From positions 108,949 through 172,948 of the forward strand of contig NZ_JABBFR010000005.1 in assembly GCF_018494065.1 (NCBI RefSeq): a stretch of 64,000 bases of DNA, given 5' to 3'. Below, in pieces: positions 52,625-61,319 of this stretch. Positions within the stretch are counted from its first letter, which is position 1, and every line of letters begins with the position of its first letter. The notes under the pieces are model-generated. The model made no database searches. It was not told the origin of the DNA and saw only the letters and a list, made by a program, of their open reading frames with translations. The DNA is from Rosenbergiella gaditana. Its GTDB lineage: Bacteria; Pseudomonadota; Gammaproteobacteria; Enterobacterales; Enterobacteriaceae. The position numbers were made by a program, and so were the translations under genes.

Positions 52625-53641
52625 TTAGAAATCTGCTTTTAGGACGACACGAAAATTCGCTTTACCCTCACGCAGATGATCCAACGCATCGTTAATTTTA
52701 GACATTGGGAAAGATTCAATTTTCGGAGTGATTTTCTTACGCGCCGCAAGTTTGAGCAGTGAACGCAATTCACCTGGAGAACCGGTTGATGACCCGCCAA
52801 TCGATTTATCCCCAGCAATTAAATCAAAGGCAGCGACTTGGATAGGCTTCATCACTGCACCCACAGTATGGAACTTACCTTCTGGTGCCAACGCATCAAA
52901 ATAGGGTTTCCAATCGAGGTCCACCGCGACAGTACTAATGATCAAATCGAAACGTCCTGCCTGTGCTTTCAATGCTTCAGCATCGCGGCTATTAACCACT
53001 TCATCAGCCCCTAACTCAAGGATAGACTCTTTCTTGCTAGGATTTGAACTGAAGGCTACAACCTCTGCCCCTAATGCTTTGAGTAACTTAACGGCAAGGT
53101 GTCCTAGCCCTCCAATGCCAATCACACCGACACGACTCATGGCATTGACTTGGCTCATTAATAGGGGTTTGAATACGGTGATACCACCACATAACAGCGG
53201 ACCTGCAAGTGTAGGGTCCAAATCTTCTGGTAAAGGGATCACCCACTGCCAATCAGCCCTGATTTTTTCAGCGAAACCACCACGATTTAAAATGGTCGGT
53301 GTAGCACCGGACTCGCAGTTAGAGTGATTACCTCTAATACAGGCATCACAATGCAAGCAGCTTTTCGCTGACCAACCTATTCCGACAGCTTGGCCAATTT
53401 TAAGACCTTTATTTTTTGCGTTTTCGCCCAAGGCAGAAACGCGTCCGGATACTTCATGGCCTGCGACAAGCGGATAGCTTGAAATGCCCCATTCATTGTC
53501 GATCATCGATAAATCTGAGTGACACAGTCCACAATAATCGACTGTTACTTCAACTTCTTCTTCACCGAGTGGTGCTGCGTCGTATTCATAAAATTCTAAG
53601 GGTTTACCGGCAGCAGGAGCAGCATAGCTTTTTATTTTCAT
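52625..53641 (-). CDS. Zinc-dependent NAD(P) alcohol dehydrogenase (CAD-like)
   Basis: 339-residue MDR-family dehydrogenase. Catalytic zinc ligands in [10 protein letters not shown] and [10 protein letters not shown]; structural zinc Cys in [17 protein letters not shown]; Rossmann motif [10 protein letters not shown]. Similar to the AdhC/YahK cinnamyl-alcohol-type reductases for aldehydes. ATG at 53641 with GGGAAAAGAG ahead is chosen over the frame opening at 53707. A short GGAGGG/CCCTCC hairpin lies just downstream (52598-52611). Divergent from the SDR gene. Confidence 0.85.
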   Translation of the reverse strand: MKIKSYAAPAAGKPLEFYEYDAAPLGEEEVEVTVDYCGLCHSDLSMIDNEWGISSYPLVAGHEVSGRVSALGENAKNKGLKIGQAVGIGWSAKSCLHCDACIRGNHSNCESGATPTILNRGGFAEKIRADWQWVIPLPEDLDPTLAGPLLCGGITVFKPLLMSQVNAMSRVGVIGIGGLGHLAVKLLKALGAEVVAFSSNPSKKESILELGADEVVNSRDAEALKAQAGRFDLIISTVAVDLDWKPYFDALAPEGKFHTVGAVMKPIQVAAFDLIAGDKSIGGSSTGSPGELRSLLKLAARKKITPKIESFPMSKINDALDHLREGKANFRVVLKADF

Positions 53642-53856
53642 CTCTTTTCCCATTTTGGTGATAAGTATTAAAAATTTTACAGAATAACTGAACAGATAGT
53701 TTGCCACTGTTAAAGTGTAGCTGACAAAGCCACTTTGTGCGGCTAGTTGCGCAATAGTCGAGGGTACACTAGCCTTAGAAGTATTTCGGACACCTATCGA
53801 ACGGCTGTCAATCTGAACTCATGACAGCGTCGAACTGGTCTTTATTAGGATAAAAT

Positions 53857-54711
53857 ATGAGCAATAAAACTGTATTAATTACCGGTGCAGGCAGTGGATT
53901 TGGCCGAGAAACCGCCTTTCTACTGGCGAAGAAGGGTTACGATGTTATCGCTACCACAGAAATCGTTGCTCAAATTCAACCCCTAAAAAATGAAGCGCAT
54001 GCGCTAGGATTGACCCTTCAAGTCGAAAAGTTGGATATCAGTGACGAGAACGATCGCTTACGTGCCGCGCAATGGTCAATTGACGTATTGGTCAACAATG
54101 CAGGCATCTCTGAAGGAGGAGCTGTTGTCGATTTGCCCGAAGATAAATTACGTCGTCAGTTTGAAGTTAACGTGTTTGGGACTATCTTACTTACTCAGCT
54201 TTTTGCCCGTCAGTTTGTCGAGAAAAAGCAGGGTAAAATAGTTTTTATCTCATCCGTAGCAGGCCTCACAACAGATCCTTTTGCTGGGGCTTATTCTGCT
54301 TCCAAACATGCTTTAGAAGGGTTCGCCGAAGCATTGAATAGTGAATTACAAGAGTTTGGCGTACAAGTGGCGACGGTCAACCCTGGGCCGATACTAACGG
54401 GCTTTAATGACAGAATGTTCGAAGCGTGGACGCATTGGTGGCCAGAGGACAAAATCGATACCGTATTTGACTACGAAGATATTGCATTTCCTCATGAACA
54501 GTTTCATCCTTTTCAAGTATCAGACATTATCGCGCGTGTGGTAAGTGGCGAGATTACTCAATATCGTAACGTTGTTCCTGCAGAGATTATTGAGGGTACG
54601 CAACAACAGATGCAAGAGGTATGGGCTCGTGAAGTGACTACAGAGGCCTCACGTCATCCTTTAGTGCAAAAAGCCTATGATATTGATCCTGAAACGCCGA
54701 ATGGTTGCTAA
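53857..54711 (+). CDS. Short-chain dehydrogenase/reductase
   Basis: 284-residue SDR. Cofactor motif TGAGSGFGRE, NNAGISEGG, catalytic Ser in VFISSVAG and YSASKHALEG (Tyr/Lys). The lack of an Arg/Lys right after the glycine motif is not decisive for NAD or NADP. Divergent from the alcohol dehydrogenase across about 215 bp. Substrate unknown. Confidence 0.82.
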   Translation: MSNKTVLITGAGSGFGRETAFLLAKKGYDVIATTEIVAQIQPLKNEAHALGLTLQVEKLDISDENDRLRAAQWSIDVLVNNAGISEGGAVVDLPEDKLRRQFEVNVFGTILLTQLFARQFVEKKQGKIVFISSVAGLTTDPFAGAYSASKHALEGFAEALNSELQEFGVQVATVNPGPILTGFNDRMFEAWTHWWPEDKIDTVFDYEDIAFPHEQFHPFQVSDIIARVVSGEITQYRNVVPAEIIEGTQQQMQEVWAREVTTEASRHPLVQKAYDIDPETPNGC

Positions 54712-54837
54712 GTATGTTTTTATGATGAAAAATTAATTTCGCTCTCAGCTTTCTCTCGATAAAGTCATTATCGCTCACGGCTATTGTGTGAAAGTTAACG
54801 CTCTGATATAGATTAGATTTTCTTAAGAGGATCTTAT

Positions 54838-55356
54838 ATGAACGTTAACATTCGTGCAGTGACTCGGGAAGACGCTGCACGGTTAGCCGAAATTTACGGC
54901 CAGCCGGATACTCAGCAAAATACATTACAATTGCCTTGTCCCTCCGTTGAACTGTGGGAACAAAAAATTATTAATTACCCTAATGTCGGACATATCGGCT
55001 TCGTGGCTGAATTGGATGGACTGGTGGTGGGGAATATTACGTTATTTACTGAGAAGGTTATTAGACTCAAACATGTCGTTTCCTTCGGTATTGCCGTTGA
55101 CGGTCACTTCACTCGTCGCGGTATTGCACGGCAATTAATTGAATTTGGATTGGATTACGCATTTAATTGGTTAGCTGCCCAGCGTGTTGAATTGAGTGTT
55201 TTCGCCGATAATCAAGCTGCCATTGCGCTTTATAAGCGGTTAGGATTTGTTATTGAAGGGACACAGAGACAAGCAGCATTTAAGAAAGGTCGCTATCACG
55301 ATACCATTATGATGTCTAAGCTTGCCAGCGAGTACTTCGGTAAGGGGTCAAAATAG
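54838..55356 (+). CDS. YhhY-like GNAT acetyltransferase
   Basis: 172-residue acetyltransferase. HFTRRGIARQLIEFGLDYAFNWL is the acetyl-CoA motif; the opening IRAVTREDAARLAEIYGQPDTQQNTLQLP and the end IEGTQRQAAFKKGRYHDTIMM match the L-amino-acid acetyltransferase YhhY (AaaT) of E. coli. Ribosome site AAGAGGA precedes the ATG. Confidence 0.78.
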   Translation: MNVNIRAVTREDAARLAEIYGQPDTQQNTLQLPCPSVELWEQKIINYPNVGHIGFVAELDGLVVGNITLFTEKVIRLKHVVSFGIAVDGHFTRRGIARQLIEFGLDYAFNWLAAQRVELSVFADNQAAIALYKRLGFVIEGTQRQAAFKKGRYHDTIMMSKLASEYFGKGSK

Positions 55357-55459
55357 TCAACATTAGTGGTCATTTATTATTCATCTTTGGGTAAATAAAT
55401 GACCTATTTATAAGAGGTATTTGCTTTAACTTTAGTTATTGAGCCCTAGAGAGTGTTCG

Positions 55460-55645
55460 TCAATGCATATCAATATGGTTTAATATATTACGAATATTGT
55501 AAAACTCAACGTGACTTATTTGTAATGCGTCGCACTGTCGAGAGAGATAGCATAAAATGTCATTTTTCGATATTGCCTGGCTGTCTTTCAGCAAGTCTAT
55601 TGTGGCTCGACCTATCAACGAATTAAGTGAGCGATTACTTTTCAT
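55460..55645 (-). CDS. Small YmgB/AriR-like protein
   Basis: 61 residues (LIGRATIDLLKDSQAISKND, then a second helix). Hydrophobic spacing resembles the helical YmgB/AriR family of biofilm and acid-resistance regulators (compare LGQAVTNLML...NNKNIILSLI in YmgB). GAGAGG lies seven bases before the ATG. Similarity is weak, so the name is tentative. Coding as such is fairly likely. Confidence 0.45.
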   Translation of the reverse strand: MKSNRSLNSLIGRATIDLLKDSQAISKNDILCYLSRQCDALQISHVEFYNIRNILNHIDMH

Positions 55646-55878
55646 AGAATAAACCTCTCATCAATGTTGTTTGTACCCCGAAGTTAATGACTATTACATA
55701 GTTTATGGCTGCCGTAAATCATAGTCGTTATGCTTTAAACTTCTTAAGTAAGGTATAAGGTTAATGAATATTAGGAGATTAGCCTCCTGTAGGGTGCCTA
55801 TTAAACGCTTGCAATAAATGAACCATTCAAAAATCGACTAAAATAATGAGCAGTCCTAAATACCAACGAGGAATTTTG

Positions 55879-56003
55879 ATGAAAAAAATGAGCTTCCGAC
55901 TAAGATATGTATAGTCTGTGGTCGGCCATTTACTTGGCGAAAAAAATGGGAAAAATGCTGGGATGAAGTCAAAAAATGCTCGGAACGCTGCCGACGTCAG
56001 TAA
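55879..56003 (+). pseudogene. DUF2256 gene with frameshift in an A-run
   Basis: ATG at 55879 with ACGAGGAA ahead opens a frame that stops quickly. One frame over, the bases encode a complete DUF2256 protein ([20 protein letters not shown], then [13 protein letters not shown]) ending at TAA 56001-56003. The Cys pairs of its zinc site are intact. The only obstacle is the run of seven A (55882-55888); eight A would join the ATG to the DUF2256 frame. Either a pseudogene or a slippage-dependent gene. Confidence 0.7.
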
Positions 56004-56363
56004 GGAATGCTTTTTTCCAATGGAACTTGTAAGAGGGGAGGTAGCTCGTTTTGTAGAAAGGGCTAATCCATTATTATTCAAGTGTTATTGAATGTTTTAC
56101 GGATGATAGAGAGAGTTGATGGAACGATATTTAGCCTATGGCAACTGAGTGATTTTCCTTTATGTGAGGAGTTGTTACTGAGTGGGGTTAAAATAACGAA
56201 GAGTGCTCATAGAGTTTCTATGTAAACCTAATAATAGGTTTTATTTTTAGGGGTGATTTATTATAAATGTAGTGTATTCGCACTAAATAAGAAGCAGATT
56301 TTTATGACTATTATCTCTAGGAAAGATGGTTTTATTACTGTCATCTACGCGAGATAAATGGTT
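56004..56363. other. Gene-free AT-rich interval
   Basis: 360 bp between the DUF2256 relic and the first DUF943 relic. AT-rich; only short broken frames. Nothing recognised. Confidence 0.5.
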
Positions 56364-56605
56364 TTATTCACGTTTAAGCTTAATTATCTCTCCATTATTT
56401 TTTAAATGATACGATCCATCATATACTGTAAGTATAGTTCCCCTGCTTTTGCTGTTGCTGACAGAAAAAACAGCGTCTTTTTCAATGCATTTTTTCTTGG
56501 TTTTTATATCATCAAAACACTATCTGTCATATTTTTCTTCTTCTTTATATCCATCACCAAATAACCAAAATGTCATAGAGAAGAAACCATCTCTTGCAGG
56601 GTTAT
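56364..56605 (-). pseudogene. DUF943 C-terminal relic
   Basis: On the minus strand this encodes the C-terminal half of a DUF943 protein: NPARDGFFSMTFWLFGDGYKEE, then KYDR, an in-frame TAG (56520-56522), then CFDDIKTKKKCIEKDAVFSV to a TAA at 56364-56366. The N-terminal membrane anchor is missing. It is joined upstream to a DUF3289 scrap (56606-56641). Most distal element of the array. Confidence 0.75.
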
Positions 56606-56641
56606 ACCCATGCCGTTAAAGTTATCCTGAAAGCGGTTACG
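56606..56641 (-). pseudogene. DUF3289 scrap fused to the DUF943 relic
   Basis: The bases 56609-56641 encode RFQDNFNGMG, the most conserved block of the DUF3289 genes in this array, abutting the DUF943 relic. It records a recombination between the two gene types. Confidence 0.65.
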
Positions 56642-56655
56642 GGAGGGCGGCAAAC

Positions 56656-57120
56656 TCAATCAGACTCGTCTTTTACTATCTTCCCGTTTTTCCTCATGCG
56701 ATATATTTCATCATGAGTAGTAAAAGAAAGTCCCATGTTTTTACTGTCACTAACAGAGAAAACTCTGTTTTTTTCTATACAATTTTTAGGTGGTTTCATA
56801 TCTTCAAAGTAACGCCTGTCATATTTTCCTTCTTCTTTGTAGCCATCACCAAATTCCCAAAATACTATGGAGAAAAAACCGTCATTTGTAGGATTTGGGA
56901 TATTATATTTTACTTTCAAAATATCCTTGTTTTTGAGCCACCAGCTTATTTTCCCCCGATCAGTAAAAGGAAATTTTCTTACAAGAACAGAGCTAAACTC
57001 TCCATCCTCATGAACCGCTACAACCTCTACCGAACGTAACGACAGCCACAGGAAGACGCCCAGCAGGGCGCAGCCAATCAGTAACAGAGCATAAAGCGCT
57101 TTTTTAGTTTTTGCTTTCAT
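56656..57120 (-). CDS. DUF943 membrane protein, copy 5
   Basis: 154 residues: N-terminal membrane helix (about 8-29) after a Lys-rich cytosolic start, then a soluble domain with VEVVAVHEDG, LVRKFPFTDRGKISWWLKNKD, FWEFGDGYKEEGKYDR and NCIEKNRVFSV. It carries Tyr in place of the Cys found in other copies at KYDRxCFDD. Overlaps the 3' end of the DUF3289 gene by 17 bp, so translation is coupled. Probably a periplasmic-facing protein; function unknown. Confidence 0.85.
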   Translation of the reverse strand: MKAKTKKALYALLLIGCALLGVFLWLSLRSVEVVAVHEDGEFSSVLVRKFPFTDRGKISWWLKNKDILKVKYNIPNPTNDGFFSIVFWEFGDGYKEEGKYDRRYFEDMKPPKNCIEKNRVFSVSDSKNMGLSFTTHDEIYRMRKNGKIVKDESD

Positions 57121-57955
57121 CGCGGCCCCCGGTAATCTCTACAGTGGCTTCCATGTTGGTCATAAAAGGTTTAAAACCGAACTGATTGTATCGCTGGAGT
57201 ACAAACCAGATGCGGAAGAAATGGAACTGGCTAAATTTTTTTTTCAGTATATCGTCGCTGTCGAGGCCAAAGTGATCCTGTACCTTGTAATGCACTACTG
57301 CTCGATATCTGTCATTTTCAATCTGTAGTGATCTTATGGTTATATGCGTTGCCCAGGTATCATGAACGGTAATGCCCATGCCATTGAAATTATCCTGAAA
57401 TCTGTCGAATTTAGGTAGCTTCCCTTCGAGAATAGTTTTTCGTAATTCATCCTTATCTTTTGTCGGATAATTCTTGTCTTCCCATATTATGTATTTTTTA
57501 AGCGTGTCCCTTATTCGTAAAAGTGTACTGTTTTTTGTCTTATCATTAAGAATCTGTTCCTTTAAAGCCCGATCCAGCGACACATCACGGAAGGGGGTTC
57601 CGTTGCCGTTCTGCATGTGAGTGATCATCTTTTCGATCAGATGGCGATAAGGTCCATATACCGAAAAAAGGCGGGAGAGCTGGCGGAACTCATCAAACAT
57701 GATTGCAGCGCACTGCTGGCGAGTAATCTTTTCACCTTGGCTACGAAGATTACAGCAGAACATGGACTGCGGGCAATCCATTGAAGAATGCCGGGTCAGG
57801 GTGTAAGGATCAACTCGGTCAGAAAGGTAATTCAGTCGGTATTGGGATGTTAACTGTGCTTCGGTCAGATCGCCGCAGCGCATATCTTTAGCACCGTAGT
57901 CGTCCATCCGGTTTTGCGTGGTGAATATCGTACAGGGGAACTGTAGTGCGGCCAT
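57104..57955 (-). CDS. DUF3289 protein, copy 3
   Basis: 283-residue soluble protein without signal peptide or membrane helix. N-terminus FPCTIFTTQNRMDDYGAKDM, middle block DEFRQLSRLFSVYGPYRHLIEKMITHMQ, C-terminal block LPKFDRFQDNFNGMGITVHD and FRIWFVLQRYNQFGFKPF. This is the DUF3289 family of gammaproteobacteria, of unknown function and often multicopy. AAGGA lies ten bases before the ATG. Always followed here by a DUF943 gene. Confidence 0.85.
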   Translation of the reverse strand: MAALQFPCTIFTTQNRMDDYGAKDMRCGDLTEAQLTSQYRLNYLSDRVDPYTLTRHSSMDCPQSMFCCNLRSQGEKITRQQCAAIMFDEFRQLSRLFSVYGPYRHLIEKMITHMQNGNGTPFRDVSLDRALKEQILNDKTKNSTLLRIRDTLKKYIIWEDKNYPTKDKDELRKTILEGKLPKFDRFQDNFNGMGITVHDTWATHITIRSLQIENDRYRAVVHYKVQDHFGLDSDDILKKKFSQFHFFRIWFVLQRYNQFGFKPFMTNMEATVEITGGRDESKN

Positions 57956-58072
57956 CGTGATACATTCCTTGTGTCATCGCCCGTTTGGTCTTCACAGGGA
58001 ATACTACAAGATGACTGGCGGGAATGTAAACGCGGTATAGCCTCTGCTCGTCAATTTTTACCGATTCCGGGC
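57956..58072 (-). repeat. Leader repeat upstream of DUF3289 copy 3
   Basis: About 115 bp directly upstream of the gene are nearly identical to 62826-62940, upstream of DUF3289 copy 1. The first 40 bp are also shared with 60126-60166. The repeat includes the ribosome site and probably the promoter, so copies were duplicated together with their expression signals. Confidence 0.8.
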
Positions 58073-58155
58073 AGAGGGTAAGGCGGACGCTCTCCGCTCT
58101 TAGTCCATCGTCAATATGCCATGTGGCATCTTTCAGACTGCCTCTTATGCATTTT

Positions 58156-58412
58156 GCTTCCTCCGCTTTGCGGATTGTAAGGTAGGAGAGCGGGGGATTA
58201 TTTTATTGCTGTCTCTCCGAGAGGGGGAAACCTAATCGGATGCGACTTTTATAATATCGCCATTATGGTCTAGGCGATAATTATCACCATCGTATACGGT
58301 GAACATTACGCCCATATTTCTGCTTTCATCTACAGAAAAAACAGCATCCTTTTCTATGCAGTTTACTTTTGTCTTCATATCATCAAAACAAAGCCTGTCA
58401 TATTTGCCTTCT
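58156..58412. repeat. Direct repeat, left copy (DUF943 3' part)
   Basis: 58156-58412 and 58743-58999 are near-identical at an offset of 587 bp. Each covers the 3' flank and the last third of a DUF943 gene (copies 4 and 3). The offset equals one DUF943 unit plus a DUF3289 scrap, which points to tandem duplication. Confidence 0.8.
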
Positions 58413-58699
58413 TCTTTATAACCATCGCCAAAATCCCAAAAAATAACAGTAAAATATCCAGAGGACGATGGTTTAGGGATATCATATTTTTCTTCCAGTA
58501 TATCTTTGTTTTTGAGCCACCAGTTTATTTTCCCCTTATCTGTCAGCGGGAAATTCCTGACTAAAACATAGCTATGATTACCGTTGTCATGAACCGCAAC
58601 AACCTCTACTGGGCGAAGTGATAGCCAAAGCCAGTAACCCAGCAGTACACAGCCAGTCAGGAAAACCAGAATCAAGATTTTTTTATTTTTTACTGTCAT
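58232..58699 (-). CDS. DUF943 membrane protein, copy 4
   Basis: 155 residues: anchor LVFLTGCVLLGYWLWLSL (a Cys in the helix looks like a lipobox, but it is absent from copy 1, so a plain membrane anchor is more likely), then VEVVAVHDNGN, NFPLTDKGKINWWLKNKD, FWDFGDGYKEEGKYDRLCFDD and NCIEKDAVFSVDES. Not preceded by an intact DUF3289 gene: only a 19-codon scrap (58684-58741) remains. Confidence 0.85.
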   Translation of the reverse strand: MTVKNKKILILVFLTGCVLLGYWLWLSLRPVEVVAVHDNGNHSYVLVRNFPLTDKGKINWWLKNKDILEEKYDIPKPSSSGYFTVIFWDFGDGYKEEGKYDRLCFDDMKTKVNCIEKDAVFSVDESRNMGVMFTVYDGDNYRLDHNGDIIKVASD

Positions 58700-58741
58700 T
58701 GCGCCCTTCAGTGATTTCTATGATGGCTGTCATGTTGGTCA
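58684..58741 (-). pseudogene. DUF3289 C-terminal scrap
   Basis: Minus-strand frame MTNMTAIIEITEGRNDSKK with TAA overlapping the start of DUF943 copy 4. It is the last 19 residues of a DUF3289 gene (compare MTNMEATVEITGGR), all that is left after deletion of the rest. Confidence 0.7.
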
Positions 58742-58742
58742 T

Positions 58743-58999
58743 GCTTCCTCCGCTTTGCGGATTGTAAGGTAGGAGAGTGGGGGATTATTTTATTGCTGTC
58801 TCTCCGAGAGGGGGAAACCTAATCGGATGCGACTTTTATAATATCGCCATTATGGTCTAGGCGATAATTATCACCATCGTATACGGTGAACATTACGCCC
58901 ATATTTCTGCTTTTATCTACAGAAAAAACAGCATCCTTTTCTATGCAGTTTACTTTTTTCTTCATATCATCAAAACAAAGCCTGTCATATTTTCCTTCT
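58743..58999. repeat. Direct repeat, right copy (DUF943 3' part)
   Basis: Partner of 58156-58412. Contains the 3' flank with the GCGGATTGTAAGGTAGGAGA stretch and the C-terminal third of DUF943 copy 3. Scattered single-base differences only. Confidence 0.8.
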
Positions 59000-59289
59000 T
59001 TTTTATATCCTTCTCCAAACATCCAGAAGGTGACATAAAAGTAGCCATCTGAATCAGGTTTGGGAATACCATATTTGTCTTTTAGTCTATCCTTATTTTT
59101 TAACCACCAGTTAATTTTTCCTTTATCAGTCGGCGGGAAGCTAGTGACTAAAACATCACTGAAACCACTACTTCTGTGGTGAATAGCGATAATCTCTACT
59201 GGACGCAGAGACAACCAAAGCCAATAGCCAAGTAACACGCAGCCAGCCAGAAAGAGCGGAACAATAGTTTTCTTATTTTTCACTCTCAT
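58819..59289 (-). CDS. DUF943 membrane protein, copy 3
   Basis: 156 residues. Anchor LFLAGCVLLGYWLWLSL, then VEIIAIHHRSSGFSDVLVTSFPPTDKGKINWWL and FWMFGEGYKKEGKYDRLCFDDMKKKVNC. The N-terminal half differs clearly from copy 4 while the C-terminal third is almost identical, so one of them is a mosaic. Start overlaps the DUF3289 copy 2 stop (ATGA). Confidence 0.85.
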   Translation of the reverse strand: MRVKNKKTIVPLFLAGCVLLGYWLWLSLRPVEIIAIHHRSSGFSDVLVTSFPPTDKGKINWWLKNKDRLKDKYGIPKPDSDGYFYVTFWMFGEGYKKEGKYDRLCFDDMKKKVNCIEKDAVFSVDKSRNMGVMFTVYDGDNYRLDHNGDIIKVASD

Positions 59290-60125
59290 TTGTGAGCTCC
59301 TGTAATTTTTATGGTGGCTGCTATGTTGGTCATAAAAGGTTTAAAGCCAAACTGAGTGTACCGTTGGAGAACAAACCAGATGCGGAAGAAATGGAACTGG
59401 CTGAATTTTGTTTTAAGAATGTCATCGCTATCCAGACCAAAGTGATCCTGCACCTTGTAATGCACTACTGCCCGGTAACGGTCATTATCGATGTGCAGTG
59501 ACTTTATACTGATATGCGTTGCCCAAATACCATGAACGGTAATGCCCATGCCATTGAAATTATCCTGAAATCTGTCAAATTTAGGCAGCTTGCCTTCGAG
59601 AATAGTTTTTCGTAATTCATCCTTATCTTTTATCGGGTAATTCTTGTCTTCCCGTATTATTTGTTTTTTAAGCGTGTCCCTTATTCGTAAAAGTGTACTG
59701 TTTTTTGTCTTATCATTAAAAATCTGTTCCTTTAAAGCCCGATCCAGCGACAAATCACGGAAGGGGGTTCCCTTGCCGTTCTGCATGTGAGTGATCATCT
59801 TTTCGATCAGATGGCGATAAGATCCATATACCGAAAAAAGGCGGGAGAGCTGGCGGAACTCATCAAACATGATTGCCGCGCACTGCTGGCGTGTAATCTT
59901 TTCACCTTGGCCACGAAGATTACAGCAGAACATGGACTGCGGGCGAACCATTGAAGAACGTCGGGTCAGGGTGTAAGGATCAACTCGGTCATAAAGGTAA
60001 TCCAGTCGGTATTGGGATGTTAACTGTGCTTCGGTCAGATCACCGTAGCGCATATCTTTAGCGCAGTAGTCGTCCATCCGGTTTTGCGTGGTGAATATCG
60101 TACAGGGGAACTGTAGTGCGGCCAT
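59286..60125 (-). CDS. DUF3289 protein, copy 2
   Basis: 279 residues, very similar to copy 3 along its whole length (QNRMDDYCAKDM, ITRQQCAAIMFDEFRQLSRLFSVYG, LPKFDRFQDNFNGMG). Differences cluster at single residues (for example HGIWATHISIKSLHID). It is shorter at the C-terminus, ending KITGAHK. ATGA overlap with DUF943 copy 3. Its leader shares only the first 40 bp with the other two copies. Confidence 0.85.
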   Translation of the reverse strand: MAALQFPCTIFTTQNRMDDYCAKDMRYGDLTEAQLTSQYRLDYLYDRVDPYTLTRRSSMVRPQSMFCCNLRGQGEKITRQQCAAIMFDEFRQLSRLFSVYGSYRHLIEKMITHMQNGKGTPFRDLSLDRALKEQIFNDKTKNSTLLRIRDTLKKQIIREDKNYPIKDKDELRKTILEGKLPKFDRFQDNFNGMGITVHGIWATHISIKSLHIDNDRYRAVVHYKVQDHFGLDSDDILKTKFSQFHFFRIWFVLQRYTQFGFKPFMTNIAATIKITGAHK

Positions 60126-60351
60126 CGTGATACATTCCTTGTGTCATTGTCCGTTTAGTCTTCACAATGCTATCCCTGAAATCAGCATCGGTAAATCCAT
60201 CTTAAGCCAAAAACTCTACAATAATCTGGCTATGAACAGCGGTAACTCGCTATATTGGTAGCCTCCTGAGCATTCTGCTACTTCCTAATGGCAGGTGCAA
60301 GGTTGGGAAAACGGATGATTTTATTGCTGTCCTTACGCGAGGGAAGCGGTT

Positions 60352-60816
60352 TTAATCGGATTCGACTTTGATAATGTCGCTATTTTTTTTTAACGAGTAT
60401 CTACCCTCGTAAGTAGCAAAAATAACATCATCATCATGATACTGTCTGACAGCAAATACGGCATTCTTTTCAATGCAATTTACTTTTGTTTTGATATCAT
60501 CAAAACAACGTCTGTCATATTTTCTTTCCTCTTTATATCCATCCCCAAAATTCCAGAAGATAATAGTAAAGTTCCCGGATGGTGATGGTTTAGGGATATT
60601 ATATTTTTCTTTCAGCCTATTTTTATTTTCTAGCCACCAGCTTATTTTTCCTTTATCCGTAAATGGGAAGGTTTTAACTAAAACAGAAGCATGATTACCA
60701 TCCTCATGAACAGCGACGATTTCAACTGGGCGCAGACACAACCCAAGCCAGTAGCCTAGCACTACACAGCCAGCCAGAAAGAGTAAAGCCATAGTTTTCT
60801 TATTTTTTACTCTCAC
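60352..60816 (-). CDS. DUF943 membrane protein, copy 2
   Basis: 154 residues from a GTG start overlapping the hybrid gene's TGA by four bases (GTGA). Anchor LLFLAGCVVLGYWLGLCL, then VEIVAVHEDGNHASVLVKTFPFTDKGKISWWLENKN and FWNFGDGYKEERKYDRRCFDDIK. The C-terminal 30 residues (AVRQYHDDDVIFATYEGRYS) are the most divergent of the set. Confidence 0.85.
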   Translation of the reverse strand: MRVKNKKTMALLFLAGCVVLGYWLGLCLRPVEIVAVHEDGNHASVLVKTFPFTDKGKISWWLENKNRLKEKYNIPKPSPSGNFTIIFWNFGDGYKEERKYDRRCFDDIKTKVNCIEKNAVFAVRQYHDDDVIFATYEGRYSLKKNSDIIKVESD

Positions 60817-61319
60817 TTGCGGTCTCCAGTAATTTTTATGGTGGCTTCCATATTGGTCATAAAGGGCTTAAAACCAAACTGATTATATCGCTGGAGCACA
60901 AACCAGATACGAAAGAAGCGGAACTGGTTGAACTTGAATTTTGAAATATCGTCAACATCAAGGCCAAAGTGATCCTGGACTTTGTAATGCACCACCGCTC
61001 GGTAACGGTCATGATCAACCTGAAGCGATTTAAGAGTAATGTGTGTTGCCCAAGTGTCGTGGACAGTGATACCCATGCCGTTAAAGTTATCCTGAAAGCG
61101 GTCAAATTTAGGGAGTTTACCATCCATTATCGCCCCCTTTAGCTCCCCTTTTTCTCTATCTGTCAGCGGGAAATTCCTGACTAAAACATAGCTATAATTA
61201 CCGTTGTCATGAACTGCAACAACCGCTACTGGGCGCAGTGATAGCCAAAGCCAGTAACCCAGCAGAACACAGCCAGTCAGGAAAACCAGAATCAAGATTT
61301 TTTTATTTTTTACTGTCAT
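60813..61319 (-). CDS. Hybrid DUF943-DUF3289 protein
   Basis: 168 residues in one open frame. Residues 1-54 are the membrane anchor and first block of DUF943 (MTVKNKKILILVFLTGCVLL ... LVRNFPLTD), nearly identical to copy 4. Residues 55-168 are the DUF3289 C-terminal domain (DGKLPKFDRFQDNFNGMG to MTNMEATIKITG). The join lies near 61155. The result would place the DUF3289 C-terminal domain behind a membrane anchor on the periplasmic side. Coupled to DUF943 copy 2 downstream. Confidence 0.8.
   Translation of the reverse strand: MTVKNKKILILVFLTGCVLLGYWLWLSLRPVAVVAVHDNGNYSYVLVRNFPLTDREKGELKGAIMDGKLPKFDRFQDNFNGMGITVHDTWATHITLKSLQVDHDRYRAVVHYKVQDHFGLDVDDISKFKFNQFRFFRIWFVLQRYNQFGFKPFMTNMEATIKITGDRK

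Noticed and set aside
55827..56081. 84-codon minus-strand frame opposite the DUF2256 relic
   Set aside because: The plus strand encodes a recognisable DUF2256 protein; the minus frame has no family resemblance and a low-complexity start.
58031..58155. Possible small RNA or promoter between DUF3289 copy 3 and DUF943 copy 4
   Set aside because: Several GC-rich short inverted stretches exist but none makes a convincing stem with a T-run, so no RNA gene is claimed.
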